Positions 1 to 8,457 of a stretch of 64,000 nucleotides of DNA are shown one piece after another. The DNA is from Sporomusaceae bacterium (GTDB lineage: Bacteria; Bacillota; Negativicutes; Sporomusales; UBA7701). The number at the start of each line of letters is the position of its first letter. Within the stretch, counting starts at the first letter, position 1. The position numbers were made by a program, and so were the translations under genes. The stretch lies in NCBI GenBank assembly GCA_031460455.1, contig JAVKTQ010000015.1, positions 22,897 through 86,896 on the forward strand. Direction: 5' to 3'. The notes beneath the pieces were generated by a model that saw only the letters and a program-made list of their open reading frames with translations, was not told the origin of the DNA and searched no databases.

Positions 1-172
1 TTTCCGTCCGGCCGCTGACAACCCTGACCAGGCATTTGCCACAGGTGCCCTCGCCGCCGCAGCCGCATTTGAGACTCGCGCCCGCGAGGCGGGCGACGGT
101 CAATAGATCGGCGCCGACGGCGACGGATACTTTTTTGTTGTCAGGCTGAAACAGCACACTGCATTTTTCCAC
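1..172 (-). CDS. acsV: Corrinoid iron-sulfur protein activator, N-terminal part (cut by window edge)
   Basis: Only the first 57 codons are in the window; the rest lies beyond base 1. The visible residues form a [2Fe-2S] ferredoxin-like domain with a dense cysteine block (CGCGGEGTCGKC). This arrangement, followed by an ASKHA ATPase domain not visible here, is known for the reductive activator of CoFeSP (RACo/AcsV), which restores the Co(I) state of the corrinoid in ATP-dependent fashion. The start is GTG at 172, chosen because GGAGG lies eight bases upstream. It follows acsC by about 20 bp in the same direction, as expected in acetogen clusters. Other members of this ferredoxin-ASKHA family serve methyltransferases, but the position next to acsC favours AcsV. 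Confidence 0.8.
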   Translation of the reverse strand, partial: MEKCSVLFQPDNKKVSVAVGADLLTVARLAGASLKCGCGGEGTCGKCLVRVVSGRTE

Positions 173-193
173 CAGGCACGCCTCCGGTCGGGT

Positions 194-1528
194 TTAAGCG
201 AAATTGGCTTTGGCGAAGGCCGGAATGCCGGCCGCTTCCTGCGGGCCGACAAGCACGTTCCAGCTTGACTTTTCCTTGAGTTTGCCGCTCAGAACCGCCG
301 TATATCCCGGGATGACGCAGGTGGTGTGGTTTACTTTGTCTTTTATGCCCGAGCTTTCCAGGAAGGCGGTGATCGAGTCGGCGCTGAACTTGCCGGAGGC
401 CCAGGAGGTGAGGACCGAAGTGCCGTCGGTGTCCACCGGCAGAATGTAGGCCGGGATCTTGCTGGCGGCCACCTCGCCTTCGACCGCGAAGTAGGTGAGG
501 GCGAAGTTTGTGCAGATGTATACCGGCGACTGCGGCGTGACGGCGCCGATTTCGTATATCCTGGCCTCGACGGCGATGGGTTTCTGGGGATCGGTATATA
601 CGTTCTGGCGCCAGGCGAGCAGCGGCAGTATCTGGGACTTTTCGTCGGCCTTGAGGACGATGACGCCGGCGAATTTCGCGACATAGACGCTGGCCTGGAT
701 TACTTCCTCGCGCGGATCGGCCGCGCTGGTGAATGTGATGGTCGGGTAACCGAAGGGACGGAATTTCTTCTTGATGGCCAGACGGCGGATCTGGGTCTGG
801 TCGGCCAGCACCTGGGCGGTCTCGCGGCTGCCGGTATCGATGACCAGTTCTTTGTACAGCGGGGCGATTTTCTCCACAAGGTCGGCCGTGTCGGCCAGGT
901 TTTTCCCCCTGACCGCCAGCGGGCAGGCATTGGCTTTGGCCAGTTCGGTCATCTGCTCGTAGTTGTCGGCGGTGGCGGCGTATACCAGCGGTTTCCTGGC
1001 GGCGACCGGCGGCAGGGCGGCGGCGATGGCTTCGGGATTCTCGCTTACAAGGACGAGCGGCAGCTCAGTCAGCGAGGCGGCTTTGGCGACCGCGTCCTTG
1101 AAGGTGGCCGGGCTGCCGGACGCGTTGACGACGGCGATCAGATCGACGGCCAGTTGCTGTCCGACCCGTTCCACCTGGAGATCGTTGATTTTGGCCACCT
1201 TGGCCGCCAGAGCGTCGGCTGCCAGGGCGTCCTCGACGGTTATCGCCAGGCCGGTGGGATGGCAAAAGGTTTTGTCGTGACGGAAGATGACGGTTTCGTC
1301 GCCGAGGGCCAATGCCTTCGCGCCGGCGCCGACGGTAACCAAGCGTATGGGCGGGGCAGCAGCCGAGCCCAGGGCCTCCTTGGCTTCCTCCGACACGTAG
1401 GGGCACTGCTCTAAGGCAGCCTTGCCGGCGGCGATCGACATAGCGAAAGCCAGGCAGGTGGGTGCGCCGCACTCTTTGCAGTTCTTTTTGGGCAGTTGCT
1501 TGAAGATGTCTAAACCGGTTAAAGCCAT
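194..1528 (-). CDS. acsC: CODH/ACS complex, CoFeSP large (gamma) subunit
   Basis: Product of 444 residues, matching the usual ~445 of AcsC. The N-terminal domain carries the [4Fe-4S] motif Cys17-x2-Cys20-x4-Cys25-x16-Cys42 (KECGAPTCLAF), which reduces the corrinoid; the rest is the TIM-barrel and the C-terminal corrinoid-binding domain. With AcsD it carries the methyl group from methyl-THF to acetyl-CoA synthase in the cytoplasm. An upstream in-frame ATG exists, but the start at 1528 is supported by AAAGGGG seven bases before it and by the family N-terminus MALTGLDIF. It follows acsB by 78 bp and precedes acsV; acsD is not in the window and is probably downstream of acsV. Confidence 0.95.
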   Translation of the reverse strand: MALTGLDIFKQLPKKNCKECGAPTCLAFAMSIAAGKAALEQCPYVSEEAKEALGSAAAPPIRLVTVGAGAKALALGDETVIFRHDKTFCHPTGLAITVEDALAADALAAKVAKINDLQVERVGQQLAVDLIAVVNASGSPATFKDAVAKAASLTELPLVLVSENPEAIAAALPPVAARKPLVYAATADNYEQMTELAKANACPLAVRGKNLADTADLVEKIAPLYKELVIDTGSRETAQVLADQTQIRRLAIKKKFRPFGYPTITFTSAADPREEVIQASVYVAKFAGVIVLKADEKSQILPLLAWRQNVYTDPQKPIAVEARIYEIGAVTPQSPVYICTNFALTYFAVEGEVAASKIPAYILPVDTDGTSVLTSWASGKFSADSITAFLESSGIKDKVNHTTCVIPGYTAVLSGKLKEKSSWNVLVGPQEAAGIPAFAKANFA

Positions 1529-1606
1529 GGTTTTTCCCCTTTCCGGATTTCCTTTATTGCGCGACGCCGCCAGGGGTAGGCGTACCCGCCCCTGGCGCCG
1601 CAAGCA

Positions 1607-3736
1607 TTACATTATCGGATCCATCGTAAGAGCCGGATGCCCTTTTTCCTCCAGGAAGGGCAAAATTTCATCGACGGTGCAGCCGACTGTCTCGTCGGCA
1701 ATCTTGTCGATAAAGTCCTCGCCCAGTCCCTGCTTGACGGCCTGTTCGGTGAAGTCGGCCCGCAGGAACTCTTTGAGCTCCTTGGGCATCCATACGATGC
1801 GGGCGATGCCGCCGTCGGCGGTGATGAACTTATTGCTGACGATGTAGCGGCGGCCGATGCCCATGAAGCCCGGCGACTGCAGACCGCCACCCACCGAACC
1901 GGCCAGCGTCGAGAACGACATGCCGCAGGGGGTGTCGCCGGCAAATTCGCGAGTAGTGACCATGACGCCGTTGGCCTCGGGGGTTATCGCCAGGATGGCC
2001 TCGAAACAGCCGCAGGAAGTCATCGGCCGGTCCATCAGGGTGTAGAGGTTGACTTCCTCCAGTGTCCGGTTGGAGGCGTTATACAGGTACTCGTTGACGT
2101 TCTGCCACATGCCTTTTTCGGCGTCAAGGCATTCGCCCTTGGCGATCGGCTGGTTAGGTCCGGTGGGAGTGATCTCGTTGGAGGCTTTGGCGTCCAGCCA
2201 ACTGACGGCGCCGCACAGGCCGACCCGCTCGGGGGTGACGATGCAGACATGATTGGGAGCGAAGGACTGGCAGAGAATACAGGAGTAGAAGGTGTCGACA
2301 GCGTCGTCGGTCAGGCCTTTGAGGCGGGCGTCGCGGGCTACGTATTTCTCGCGGGCTGCTTTGATTTTCTCCTCTACCAGGGCCTGGTCGGTTAAAAGGG
2401 TGACCTGGACGCGGTCGACGATGGCCGGGTAATCGGATTTGAACTTGGCGATCAGGATCTCGCCGAGGTCGCGGATTTTGAAACCGGCGGCGGCGGCCGT
2501 TTTGGCTATCCTGATCCAGGCCAGGTCGCGCTGGGCGACATGCCACAGGCCTTCGCCGTAGTTGACGAAGTAATGGATGCGGCGCTCGAGGACGCCCTCG
2601 AAGTCTTCCTGCATCTTGCGGCCGTAGATGTCGACAATGAGGCCGAGCGGCAGACGGTCGCCCTCGTCGATGTCGGTTATTTCCGGTCCGATGACGGTTA
2701 TCTTGCCGTCCTCGATTTCGTCGGGGCCGACCATCCGCACAAGCTCGAAGGCGGTGGTCTTGCCGCCGCCAAACTCCAGGTGGGCGTCGGCGCGGCGGAT
2801 AGTTTCGCCTTCGAAGGCCGGACCGACGGTGATCGGCACCGGGATGTCGACGATCTTCAGTTTGATGCCGCGAAGTTCGAGGGCGAGTTTGACCATTTTG
2901 TCGTAGTCGGGCTCGGATACGAACCAGTCGGGGATTTCCTCGGCCAGCGGTTGATCGGTGACGACCGGGAAACCCATGCCGATGGCGCCCATTTCGGCGG
3001 CGATCCGGACTTCGTCGAGTTCGCCGAGAGCCAGCACAAAGGCGAAAACCCTGCGGGCCTGGTAGGCCAGAGCCTCTTCCCGCGCCCCCGGCTTGATGCC
3101 GCCGAAGGCCAGGCCGGCGCGGTAGGCGAAGTTGACGGCGTGAATGGCCTGGGTGAAGTTGCCGAGGGGAAAGGCGATGTAGTCGACCCCCAGCTTGACG
3201 TTCTCTTCGAGGAGCTGCTCGATGATGTCGTTTACCAGGAAGATCATGAGGCCCTTGGACTGGAGGTTTTTGATGAGCTTGGCCGCTTCTTTGGAGGTGC
3301 GGGCCTTGCCGATAATGACGGCGACGCCGGGGATGGTGTTGTCGACAAGCGGCACGCCGAACTTGCGGAGGATGGGGTCGGTGAGGAAACCGGTCCAGGG
3401 AGCCTCCTCCGGCTTGGCGCCGTTCAGGTAGCGGAGGGCTTCGATGATATCGGCGGCGTAGTGGGTCGCCTCGCCGGCCAATTTGGCGTTGTCGAAGGTG
3501 AGGTCTTCGCGGATATGGGTTGTGCGGATGCGGTTCAGGATGGGCGGCAGGTCGCCGAGGACGTTCACTTCGTCGCCGGAGAGCGCGGTGATGACCGGCA
3601 GGCGGTAGGCGGTATCGGGATATTTGACCGGCGTATCGGCGCCGTGTTCTTTAATGGCTTTTTCCAGCAGGATCTGGGCGTAGCTGGTGGCGATGATCGC
3701 CCCGTCGTAAGTTGCCTTGAAGAGCACTGTAGACAT
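1607..3736 (-). CDS. acsB: Acetyl-CoA synthase catalytic subunit
   Basis: Product of 709 residues (family ~730). It makes acetyl-CoA from CO, a methyl group on CoFeSP, and CoA at the Ni-Ni-[4Fe-4S] A-cluster. The A-cluster ligands are all visible: Cys486, Cys489, Cys498 and Cys508 for the cubane and the Cys575-Gly-Cys577 motif for the distal nickel. The N-terminal CODH-contacting domain, the Rossmann-like centre and the C-terminal A-cluster domain are full length. It is 20 bp downstream of acsA and certainly in the same transcript. The bacterial-type fused N-terminal domain distinguishes it from the shorter archaeal CdhC. Confidence 0.97.
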   Translation of the reverse strand: MSTVLFKATYDGAIIATSYAQILLEKAIKEHGADTPVKYPDTAYRLPVITALSGDEVNVLGDLPPILNRIRTTHIREDLTFDNAKLAGEATHYAADIIEALRYLNGAKPEEAPWTGFLTDPILRKFGVPLVDNTIPGVAVIIGKARTSKEAAKLIKNLQSKGLMIFLVNDIIEQLLEENVKLGVDYIAFPLGNFTQAIHAVNFAYRAGLAFGGIKPGAREEALAYQARRVFAFVLALGELDEVRIAAEMGAIGMGFPVVTDQPLAEEIPDWFVSEPDYDKMVKLALELRGIKLKIVDIPVPITVGPAFEGETIRRADAHLEFGGGKTTAFELVRMVGPDEIEDGKITVIGPEITDIDEGDRLPLGLIVDIYGRKMQEDFEGVLERRIHYFVNYGEGLWHVAQRDLAWIRIAKTAAAAGFKIRDLGEILIAKFKSDYPAIVDRVQVTLLTDQALVEEKIKAAREKYVARDARLKGLTDDAVDTFYSCILCQSFAPNHVCIVTPERVGLCGAVSWLDAKASNEITPTGPNQPIAKGECLDAEKGMWQNVNEYLYNASNRTLEEVNLYTLMDRPMTSCGCFEAILAITPEANGVMVTTREFAGDTPCGMSFSTLAGSVGGGLQSPGFMGIGRRYIVSNKFITADGGIARIVWMPKELKEFLRADFTEQAVKQGLGEDFIDKIADETVGCTVDEILPFLEEKGHPALTMDPIM

Positions 3737-3756
3737 CTTTTTGTTCCCTCCCTTTC

Positions 3757-5712
3757 CTACTGGGCTTCGCTCGCGGCGTATTTGGCCCTGGCCTCGCTGC
3801 GGATGCGCAGCTTCCAGGTGCGGTCGCCAAGAGCGGCCAGCAACTTGTCGGTGCCTTTGCGGTAATCGGGTTCCATTATGAAGTAGCCGCCGAAAACGTC
3901 TTCAGCGATGCGGGTGACGACGCCGTGCACCAGCTCGCTGCCGGTGGTAGGGGCGACGACGCCGATATGGACCGGAACGCCCATGGAGACGAACCATGCG
4001 CCGATGGCTACGGCTTTTTCGGACATTGGCTCGGGGGCCGAAGCCACGAAAGGCACCTCGGGGGTATCGACGCCGAGTTCGTTGGCCATCATGGTCAGAA
4101 GGTCGACTGCCCGCGAGTTGTCGACGCACGAGCCCATGTGGAAGATGAGGGGCAGCTCAGTTTTAAGATCGGCTTTGGCGCCGATGCGCTTGAGGAAAGC
4201 TTTGAGGCCGGGTCCGGCATAGGCATCGACCGCCTCGCCGGTCAGCAGGCCGGCCATGGCGTACGCCTGGGATGCGCAGCCAGTGCCGATCATGAACACA
4301 TCGGCGGCTGCCATCTGTTTGGCGATCTCCAGGTGATTTTCGTTGTGGGTGCCTTTGAGGTTGTTGCAGCCGGCAAACAGGGCAACGCCTTTGAGCTCGC
4401 CGGCCTTGATGGCGTCGGTCAGCACGCTGATCGGGTTTTCCGGGTTGACGGCGGCGAAGAGGTCCAGAAGCGCCTCCATGCTGAAGCCGGCGACCACTTT
4501 GTTTTTCTGATCGGACAGGCTGACCTTGTTGGGGTCGCGCTGTTTGTAGGATTCGATGGCCAAACGGATAATGGCCTTGGCACTGTCGGCGGCGTGCTCC
4601 TCGTCGAACTCGAAGTGGTAAGAGCCGGGTATTTTGCTGATAGGCATGGTGGTGATGATCTTGGTGTGGAAACACTCGGCCAGGCTGCGAAGGCTGGGCA
4701 TGATGCACTGGACGTCGACGACGACGGCGTCGACCAGACCGGTCATGATGGCCAGCTCCTGGGTGGCGAAGTTAGTGGCGATAGCTATGCCGGAGCGCAT
4801 CAGCACCTCGTTGCCGGTGCAGCAGATGCCGGAGAGCTTGAGGCCCTTGGCGCCGGCCGCCTTGGCCTCGTCCTGCATCTCGCGGGCCACGTCGACCACC
4901 ATCTGGCTGAGCAGCGGGTTGTGGCCGTGCAGACAGATATTGACCATCGCAGGGTCAAGGACGCCGAGGTTGGCCTCGGAGACGGTGGGCTGCGGCGTGC
5001 CGAAAAGAACATCGGACAGGTCGGTGGCCAGGTGCTCGCCGTCGTAGTCGCCGAGGGCCACCTTGAGGCCGCCGAAGATGATGTTAATAGGATCGCTGTC
5101 GACGCCGATGTGGGTCTGGTGGAGAAGTTCGGCGATCGAGCCGTTAATGCTCGAAGGCATGATGGTAGTGTCCTTGAATTTGCGTTTGCGGCCTTCGGTG
5201 ACCGTGGTCTCGATCCAGGTGCAGGGCGCGTCGTCCAGGCGGCCGAAATCGTTGAGGGCGGCTGAGGCGACGTCATAGGCAATCTCGTTTATCTGCCGGC
5301 CCGCGGTGGCGACGCCAATGCGCTCGGCCACCTTGAGGAGCTTGGCGCTGTCGGTGATTTTGTAGTCCTTGGCTTTGCCTTCGGCCACATGCAAGACAGT
5401 ATTGGCGATATGGCGGCCATGGTCGGAGTGGGCTGCGGCCCCGCCGGCGATCATGCGGACGGTGTTGCGGGCGACGATGGTGTAATCCTGGGCGCCGCAG
5501 ATGCCTTTGTTGGCTCCCGGCTTCTTGGGGATGATGCGGCAGGGGCCCTGCATGCAGATGCGGCAGCAGATGCCGGTGTTGCCGAAGTTGCAGCGTGGTT
5601 CCTGAGCCTTGGCCCGGTCGAAGGTGGTGAGGTAGCCAATCTTTTTGGCTTTGACCAGCATAGCTCGCGCCGCGGGGTCGATAGTGGCTTTTTCGAACTC
5701 CATTTCCGACAT
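3757..5712 (-). CDS. acsA: Ni-dependent carbon monoxide dehydrogenase catalytic subunit
   Basis: Product of 651 residues that interconverts CO2 and CO at the Ni-Fe-S C-cluster. The N-terminal cysteine block shows D-cluster Cys41 and Cys49 and B-cluster Cys50, Cys53, Cys58 and Cys72 (CCRICMQGPCR). Downstream stretches such as GICCTGNEVL, FAGCNNLKGTHN, GTGCASQAYAM and FHMGSCVDNSR carry conserved C-cluster ligands. The position between cooC and acsB identifies it as the CODH partner of acetyl-CoA synthase rather than a stand-alone CooS linked to a hydrogenase. The RBS GGGAGG lies before the ATG. No frameshift or missing ligand seen. Confidence 0.96.
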   Translation of the reverse strand: MSEMEFEKATIDPAARAMLVKAKKIGYLTTFDRAKAQEPRCNFGNTGICCRICMQGPCRIIPKKPGANKGICGAQDYTIVARNTVRMIAGGAAAHSDHGRHIANTVLHVAEGKAKDYKITDSAKLLKVAERIGVATAGRQINEIAYDVASAALNDFGRLDDAPCTWIETTVTEGRKRKFKDTTIMPSSINGSIAELLHQTHIGVDSDPINIIFGGLKVALGDYDGEHLATDLSDVLFGTPQPTVSEANLGVLDPAMVNICLHGHNPLLSQMVVDVAREMQDEAKAAGAKGLKLSGICCTGNEVLMRSGIAIATNFATQELAIMTGLVDAVVVDVQCIMPSLRSLAECFHTKIITTMPISKIPGSYHFEFDEEHAADSAKAIIRLAIESYKQRDPNKVSLSDQKNKVVAGFSMEALLDLFAAVNPENPISVLTDAIKAGELKGVALFAGCNNLKGTHNENHLEIAKQMAAADVFMIGTGCASQAYAMAGLLTGEAVDAYAGPGLKAFLKRIGAKADLKTELPLIFHMGSCVDNSRAVDLLTMMANELGVDTPEVPFVASAPEPMSEKAVAIGAWFVSMGVPVHIGVVAPTTGSELVHGVVTRIAEDVFGGYFIMEPDYRKGTDKLLAALGDRTWKLRIRSEARAKYAASEAQ

Positions 5713-5736
5713 GTTTCAACCTCCCGTATTGTTGAA

Positions 5737-6504
5737 TCACTTGCTGTATTTATTGGCAACCTGGCTGTATATCGCGCGCATCGCCCGTCCCAGCGGACTG
5801 CTGTCGCCGTTCGCATCCACCGGCCCGCCGCGGGCCGCTTCCAGCACCGCCTCGTCGAAGGGCAAGAGGCCGATGATCTCCTCCGGAGCAAAAGCCGTCC
5901 GCAGAAAAGCCTCGTCCTGCGGACTGCGAATTTTGTTGCCGATAATCTTTATTTCCCGTATGCCGAGGTCGCCGGCCAGCTTCTGGACTACCTTGGCGGT
6001 ATTTATGCTGTTTTTGGTGGGCTCGGTAACAACCAGCATGACGTCGACCCCTCTGGCAGTGCCGCGGGTAAGGTGCTCGATCCCGGCCCCCATGTCGAGA
6101 ACCACGACATCCTGCCGGTCGAGCAGCAGCGACCCGACCAGAGCGTGAAGGAAGGTATTCTCCCGGCAGTAGCAAGCCGAACCGCCCTGCTTCACGCCAC
6201 CCATCCTGAAGAATCTGATGCCCCCCAGGGTAAGGCTGTAGTCGTCGAGAATATCGTCGACCTCGGGATTCAAAGTGTACATAGCGCCGCCGCCGCTGTG
6301 GGCTGCGATGACTTCCTGAAGCTCACTGACAGGCGTCAGAGTCGCCAGTACTGCGTCGTCAAGACCCAGGGCGCTGCCGAGGCTGGCGTCGGGATCGGCG
6401 TCAACCGCGTAAACCTTGAACCCGTCGCCGGCGAAAAAACGGGCCAAGGTGGCGGACACCGTGGTCTTGCCGACACCGCCCTTGCCGGATACGGCGATTT
6501 TCAT
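5737..6504 (-). CDS. cooC: CODH nickel-insertion ATPase CooC
   Basis: Product of 255 residues of the MinD/Mrp P-loop ATPase family. It begins with the deviant Walker A motif SGKGGVGKTT at residues 6-15, followed by the switch segment DADPD. CooC proteins deliver nickel to the CODH C-cluster; the CXC motif of the family is visible as ACYCRE. An upstream extension is open, but the ATG at 6504 is preceded by GGGAGGTG and begins directly with the P-loop strand, so it is chosen. It ends 24 bp before acsA, consistent with co-translation of the maturation factor with its target. Confidence 0.9.
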   Translation of the reverse strand: MKIAVSGKGGVGKTTVSATLARFFAGDGFKVYAVDADPDASLGSALGLDDAVLATLTPVSELQEVIAAHSGGGAMYTLNPEVDDILDDYSLTLGGIRFFRMGGVKQGGSACYCRENTFLHALVGSLLLDRQDVVVLDMGAGIEHLTRGTARGVDVMLVVTEPTKNSINTAKVVQKLAGDLGIREIKIIGNKIRSPQDEAFLRTAFAPEEIIGLLPFDEAVLEAARGGPVDANGDSSPLGRAMRAIYSQVANKYSK

Positions 6505-6567
6505 AAGGGCACCTCCCTGAAAGACCGTCATAAGACGTGTTTTGCTCATTTTAGGCAGCCATATTAA

Positions 6568-7212
6568 TTAACTCGCAGCCAGTTTCTTGGCGGCCCGCGC
6601 GAGCTGGCGCACGCAGTAGGCGGTGGCCTCGATCAGATCCTCGGTGGGCAGGTATGACGGCGCGCTGCTGTCGTAAAGAACGGAGGCGCTGGCCGGCAGT
6701 TCTTCGTCGCCGGCCCACAGGGCAAACGTGACAGGCAGCCGCGGCAAAATATTAATTTTGAGTCCATACTGTCCGTATAACGCCCTTGTGCCGCCGATAG
6801 CCCGTCCGGCCGCCGGCAGAAGGGCCGGCTGGTCGCCGAACACACCGAGAAGATAGTTTATAATTCTTTTGTTATAAGCGTCGAGGTATATCATGCCGCC
6901 GCTGGTAATTTCCTTGAAGGAGATCAAGCGGCCGCTGAGCGACAGACCACCGGCCCGCAGCAGGTAATGTAAAAGAACGATTTTCACAGTATTAGGTACA
7001 GTCTCGCCGCTGGTCGAGACCACTTCGCCGCCGGGCCAGCTGATAAGATAGTCGTCATTCACATAGCGCAGCCTGATGGCGCCGCTGGCGCCATCAAAGC
7101 CGGCCCCGCCGCTGGCGGCCATGTCGGCTGGCTGCCAGCGCCCAAATTCGGCGCAGGCTTTTCGATAGGCGAGATCGTAAGCCTGTCTGAGGTTGTCGGT
7201 CACAACCGTCAT
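6568..7212 (-). CDS. DUF3786 domain protein, first gene of the CODH/ACS operon
   Basis: Product of 214 residues; the sequence matches my knowledge of DUF3786 proteins, which often accompany CODH/ACS and corrinoid enzyme genes in anaerobes but have no established function. Features: a mostly hydrophilic N-terminal half with LRYVNDDYLISWPGGEV, a central ISFKEITSG segment, and a LPVTFALWAGDEELPAS segment near the C-terminus; no signal peptide or membrane segment. The start at 7212 is preceded by AAAGGAG; the reading frame extends upstream into the promoter but without an RBS. Being promoter-proximal to cooC suggests a role in assembly or supply of the complex; this is inference only. Confidence 0.7.
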   Translation of the reverse strand: MTVVTDNLRQAYDLAYRKACAEFGRWQPADMAASGGAGFDGASGAIRLRYVNDDYLISWPGGEVVSTSGETVPNTVKIVLLHYLLRAGGLSLSGRLISFKEITSGGMIYLDAYNKRIINYLLGVFGDQPALLPAAGRAIGGTRALYGQYGLKINILPRLPVTFALWAGDEELPASASVLYDSSAPSYLPTEDLIEATAYCVRQLARAAKKLAAS

Positions 7213-7249
7213 CTCCCTTTCTCCTTTGGCCGCAAAACGCAGGGTAAAG

Positions 7250-7297
7250 TATATATGTATATACATTTACCATCATCAACGGCTATATGTATATACA
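7250..7297 (-). promoter_or_regulatory. Promoter of the CODH/ACS operon with duplicated TGTATATACA operator
   Basis: On the minus strand a -35-like TTGATG (7279-7274), an 18-base spacer and a -10-like TATATA (7255-7250) precede the DUF3786 gene by ~40 bp. The palindrome TGTATATACA occurs at 7256-7265, inside the spacer directly against the -10, and again at 7288-7297, just upstream of the -35. The longer 14-base word TATATGTATATACA is repeated exactly, 32 bp apart (about three helix turns). This geometry is that of a dimeric repressor, or activator plus repressor site. The regulator is not identifiable from the window. Confidence 0.6.
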
Positions 7298-7366
7298 ACA
7301 TTCGCCTTAAATTCAAATTTTCCTACTTTTCTGGCAAGGTTTTGTGAAATTTTTATCTAATTTGTT

Positions 7367-7735
7367 TCAGCCCAGGCTCAGAGCCTTTTGCAGCTCAATG
7401 TCCACCGCTTTCTCCACTGTGCTTCTGCTGTAGCCGAATAACAAAACGTTGATGGTCAGTTCTAAGCAGTCGACACCGGCATCTGCCGACTGGCTCCACG
7501 CGGGCGAAGCTTTGCTGTCTACCTGGTCAAGTCTGGTGAGCGACAAAAAAAGAAACTCATCGCCGGTCGGCCTTTTGGCCATCACTTTTATGTGTCCGAG
7601 AATAATGCCGTTATAGGATAACTTCTCGCCCACGCCCAGCAAAAACTCATTCAGCAGCCTTTCTATGTCGGTCATGGTCACCGGCCTTACGAACGTAATC
7701 TGCCGGGCCTGGCTGAAAACAGTCGCGTCACTCAA
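7367..7735 (-). CDS. Unknown protein downstream of the CobW-like GTPase
   Basis: Product of 122 residues that I do not recognise. It begins with TTG at 7735, overlapping the last eight bases of the GTPase gene, with GAGGAAG some twelve bases upstream; the overlap suggests translational coupling. The sequence has an amphipathic N-terminal helix (MTDIERLLNEFLLGVGEKL), a beta-rich middle (GIILGHIKVMAK, EFLFLSLTRLD) and a C-terminal helix with a single cysteine. No signal peptide, membrane segment or cofactor motif. Coupling to a metal/cofactor GTPase beside corrinoid enzymes suggests an accessory role, unproven. Confidence 0.55.
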   Translation of the reverse strand: MSDATVFSQARQITFVRPVTMTDIERLLNEFLLGVGEKLSYNGIILGHIKVMAKRPTGDEFLFLSLTRLDQVDSKASPAWSQSADAGVDCLELTINVLLFGYSRSTVEKAVDIELQKALSLG

Positions 7736-8321
7736 GGTTAATCACTTCCTCGAACAGCTCAGGCGCCAACGGATCTGCCGCGCTGGCAGTCAGTATCGTC
7801 GCCCGGCCAATGATCGCCCTTACGTCAGCGACCGTCTTTTCTATATCCGGTCCGGCGATATCGGCTTTGTTTACGATGACCAGATCGCTCTCTTGCACCT
7901 GGGAAACGACGAGCGGTTCGAGCACTTCCTTCAATTCCGCCCAGCGGCCGGCGTCGACGATGGTGATTGTCTTGCACTTTGCGCCGCTGGCGTCGTACCG
8001 GCGAATAAGCTTGGCGACTTTGCCCGGCACTGCCAGGCCGGTCATTTCGATTATCAGCCAGTCGGGCGTTAGGGTCCTCGATATTTCGTCAACCGCACTA
8101 ACAAGGTCACTGGTTATCTGACAGCACACACAGCCGCCGAAAAGCGGCTTGACGGTAAACCCTCCTGCGGAAAGCAGTTTGTCGTCAATACCGTCTTCGC
8201 CGATTTCATTTTCGATGATAGCCACCGTCTCTTGGCCCGAGGCGGTAATCCGCTTAGCCAACTGCAAAATTACCGACGTCTTGCCCGACCCCAGAAAACC
8301 GCCAAAAAGAAGAATGCGCAT
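7728..8321 (-). CDS. CobW/HypB/UreG-family GTPase (metal or cofactor chaperone)
   Basis: Product of 197 residues of the G3E family. Walker A is GGFLGSGKT (residues 7-15); the metal-binding GGCVCC motif is at 62-67; the G-specificity motif NKAD follows in the second half. G3E GTPases use GTP hydrolysis to hand metals (Zn, Co, Ni) to target enzymes. It lacks the C-terminal CobW domain, so it is a short form. The start at 8321 is preceded by GAGGGGG; an upstream frame is open but lacks an RBS. It lies downstream of the corrinoid methyltransferase operon, so a role in cobalt, zinc or corrinoid handling is plausible. Confidence 0.8.
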   Translation of the reverse strand: MRILLFGGFLGSGKTSVILQLAKRITASGQETVAIIENEIGEDGIDDKLLSAGGFTVKPLFGGCVCCQITSDLVSAVDEISRTLTPDWLIIEMTGLAVPGKVAKLIRRYDASGAKCKTITIVDAGRWAELKEVLEPLVVSQVQESDLVIVNKADIAGPDIEKTVADVRAIIGRATILTASAADPLAPELFEEVINLE

Positions 8322-8364
8322 ATTTTCCCCCTCGCATTTTCCCGGATGTTGTTGCATGCATACC

Positions 8365-8413
8365 GGCCCCGGTCGCACAACGGCTTTGAAATACCCGCTG
8401 CAAAACCGGGGCC
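8365..8413 (-). terminator. Possible terminator hairpin after the methyltransferase operon
   Basis: A perfect 9-bp inverted repeat (GGCCCCGGT / ACCGGGGCC) with a long loop lies between the UroD-type gene and the GTPase gene. There is no clear T-run, so termination strength is uncertain; it may only partially separate the two transcription units. Confidence 0.4.
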
Positions 8414-8457
8414 ATGTTTGCTAAATCGTATTCTTTTGCATGACCGCCATCGCTTGC

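Noticed and set aside
2540..3865. 441-codon plus-strand open frame opposite acsB
   Set aside because: Spans the acsA/acsB junction in antisense; no start signal; shadow.
3925..5265. Long open frame (446 codons) on the plus strand opposite the CO dehydrogenase gene
   Set aside because: It is the antisense shadow of a GC-rich gene; no RBS, no family features, low-complexity Gly/Asp/His composition.
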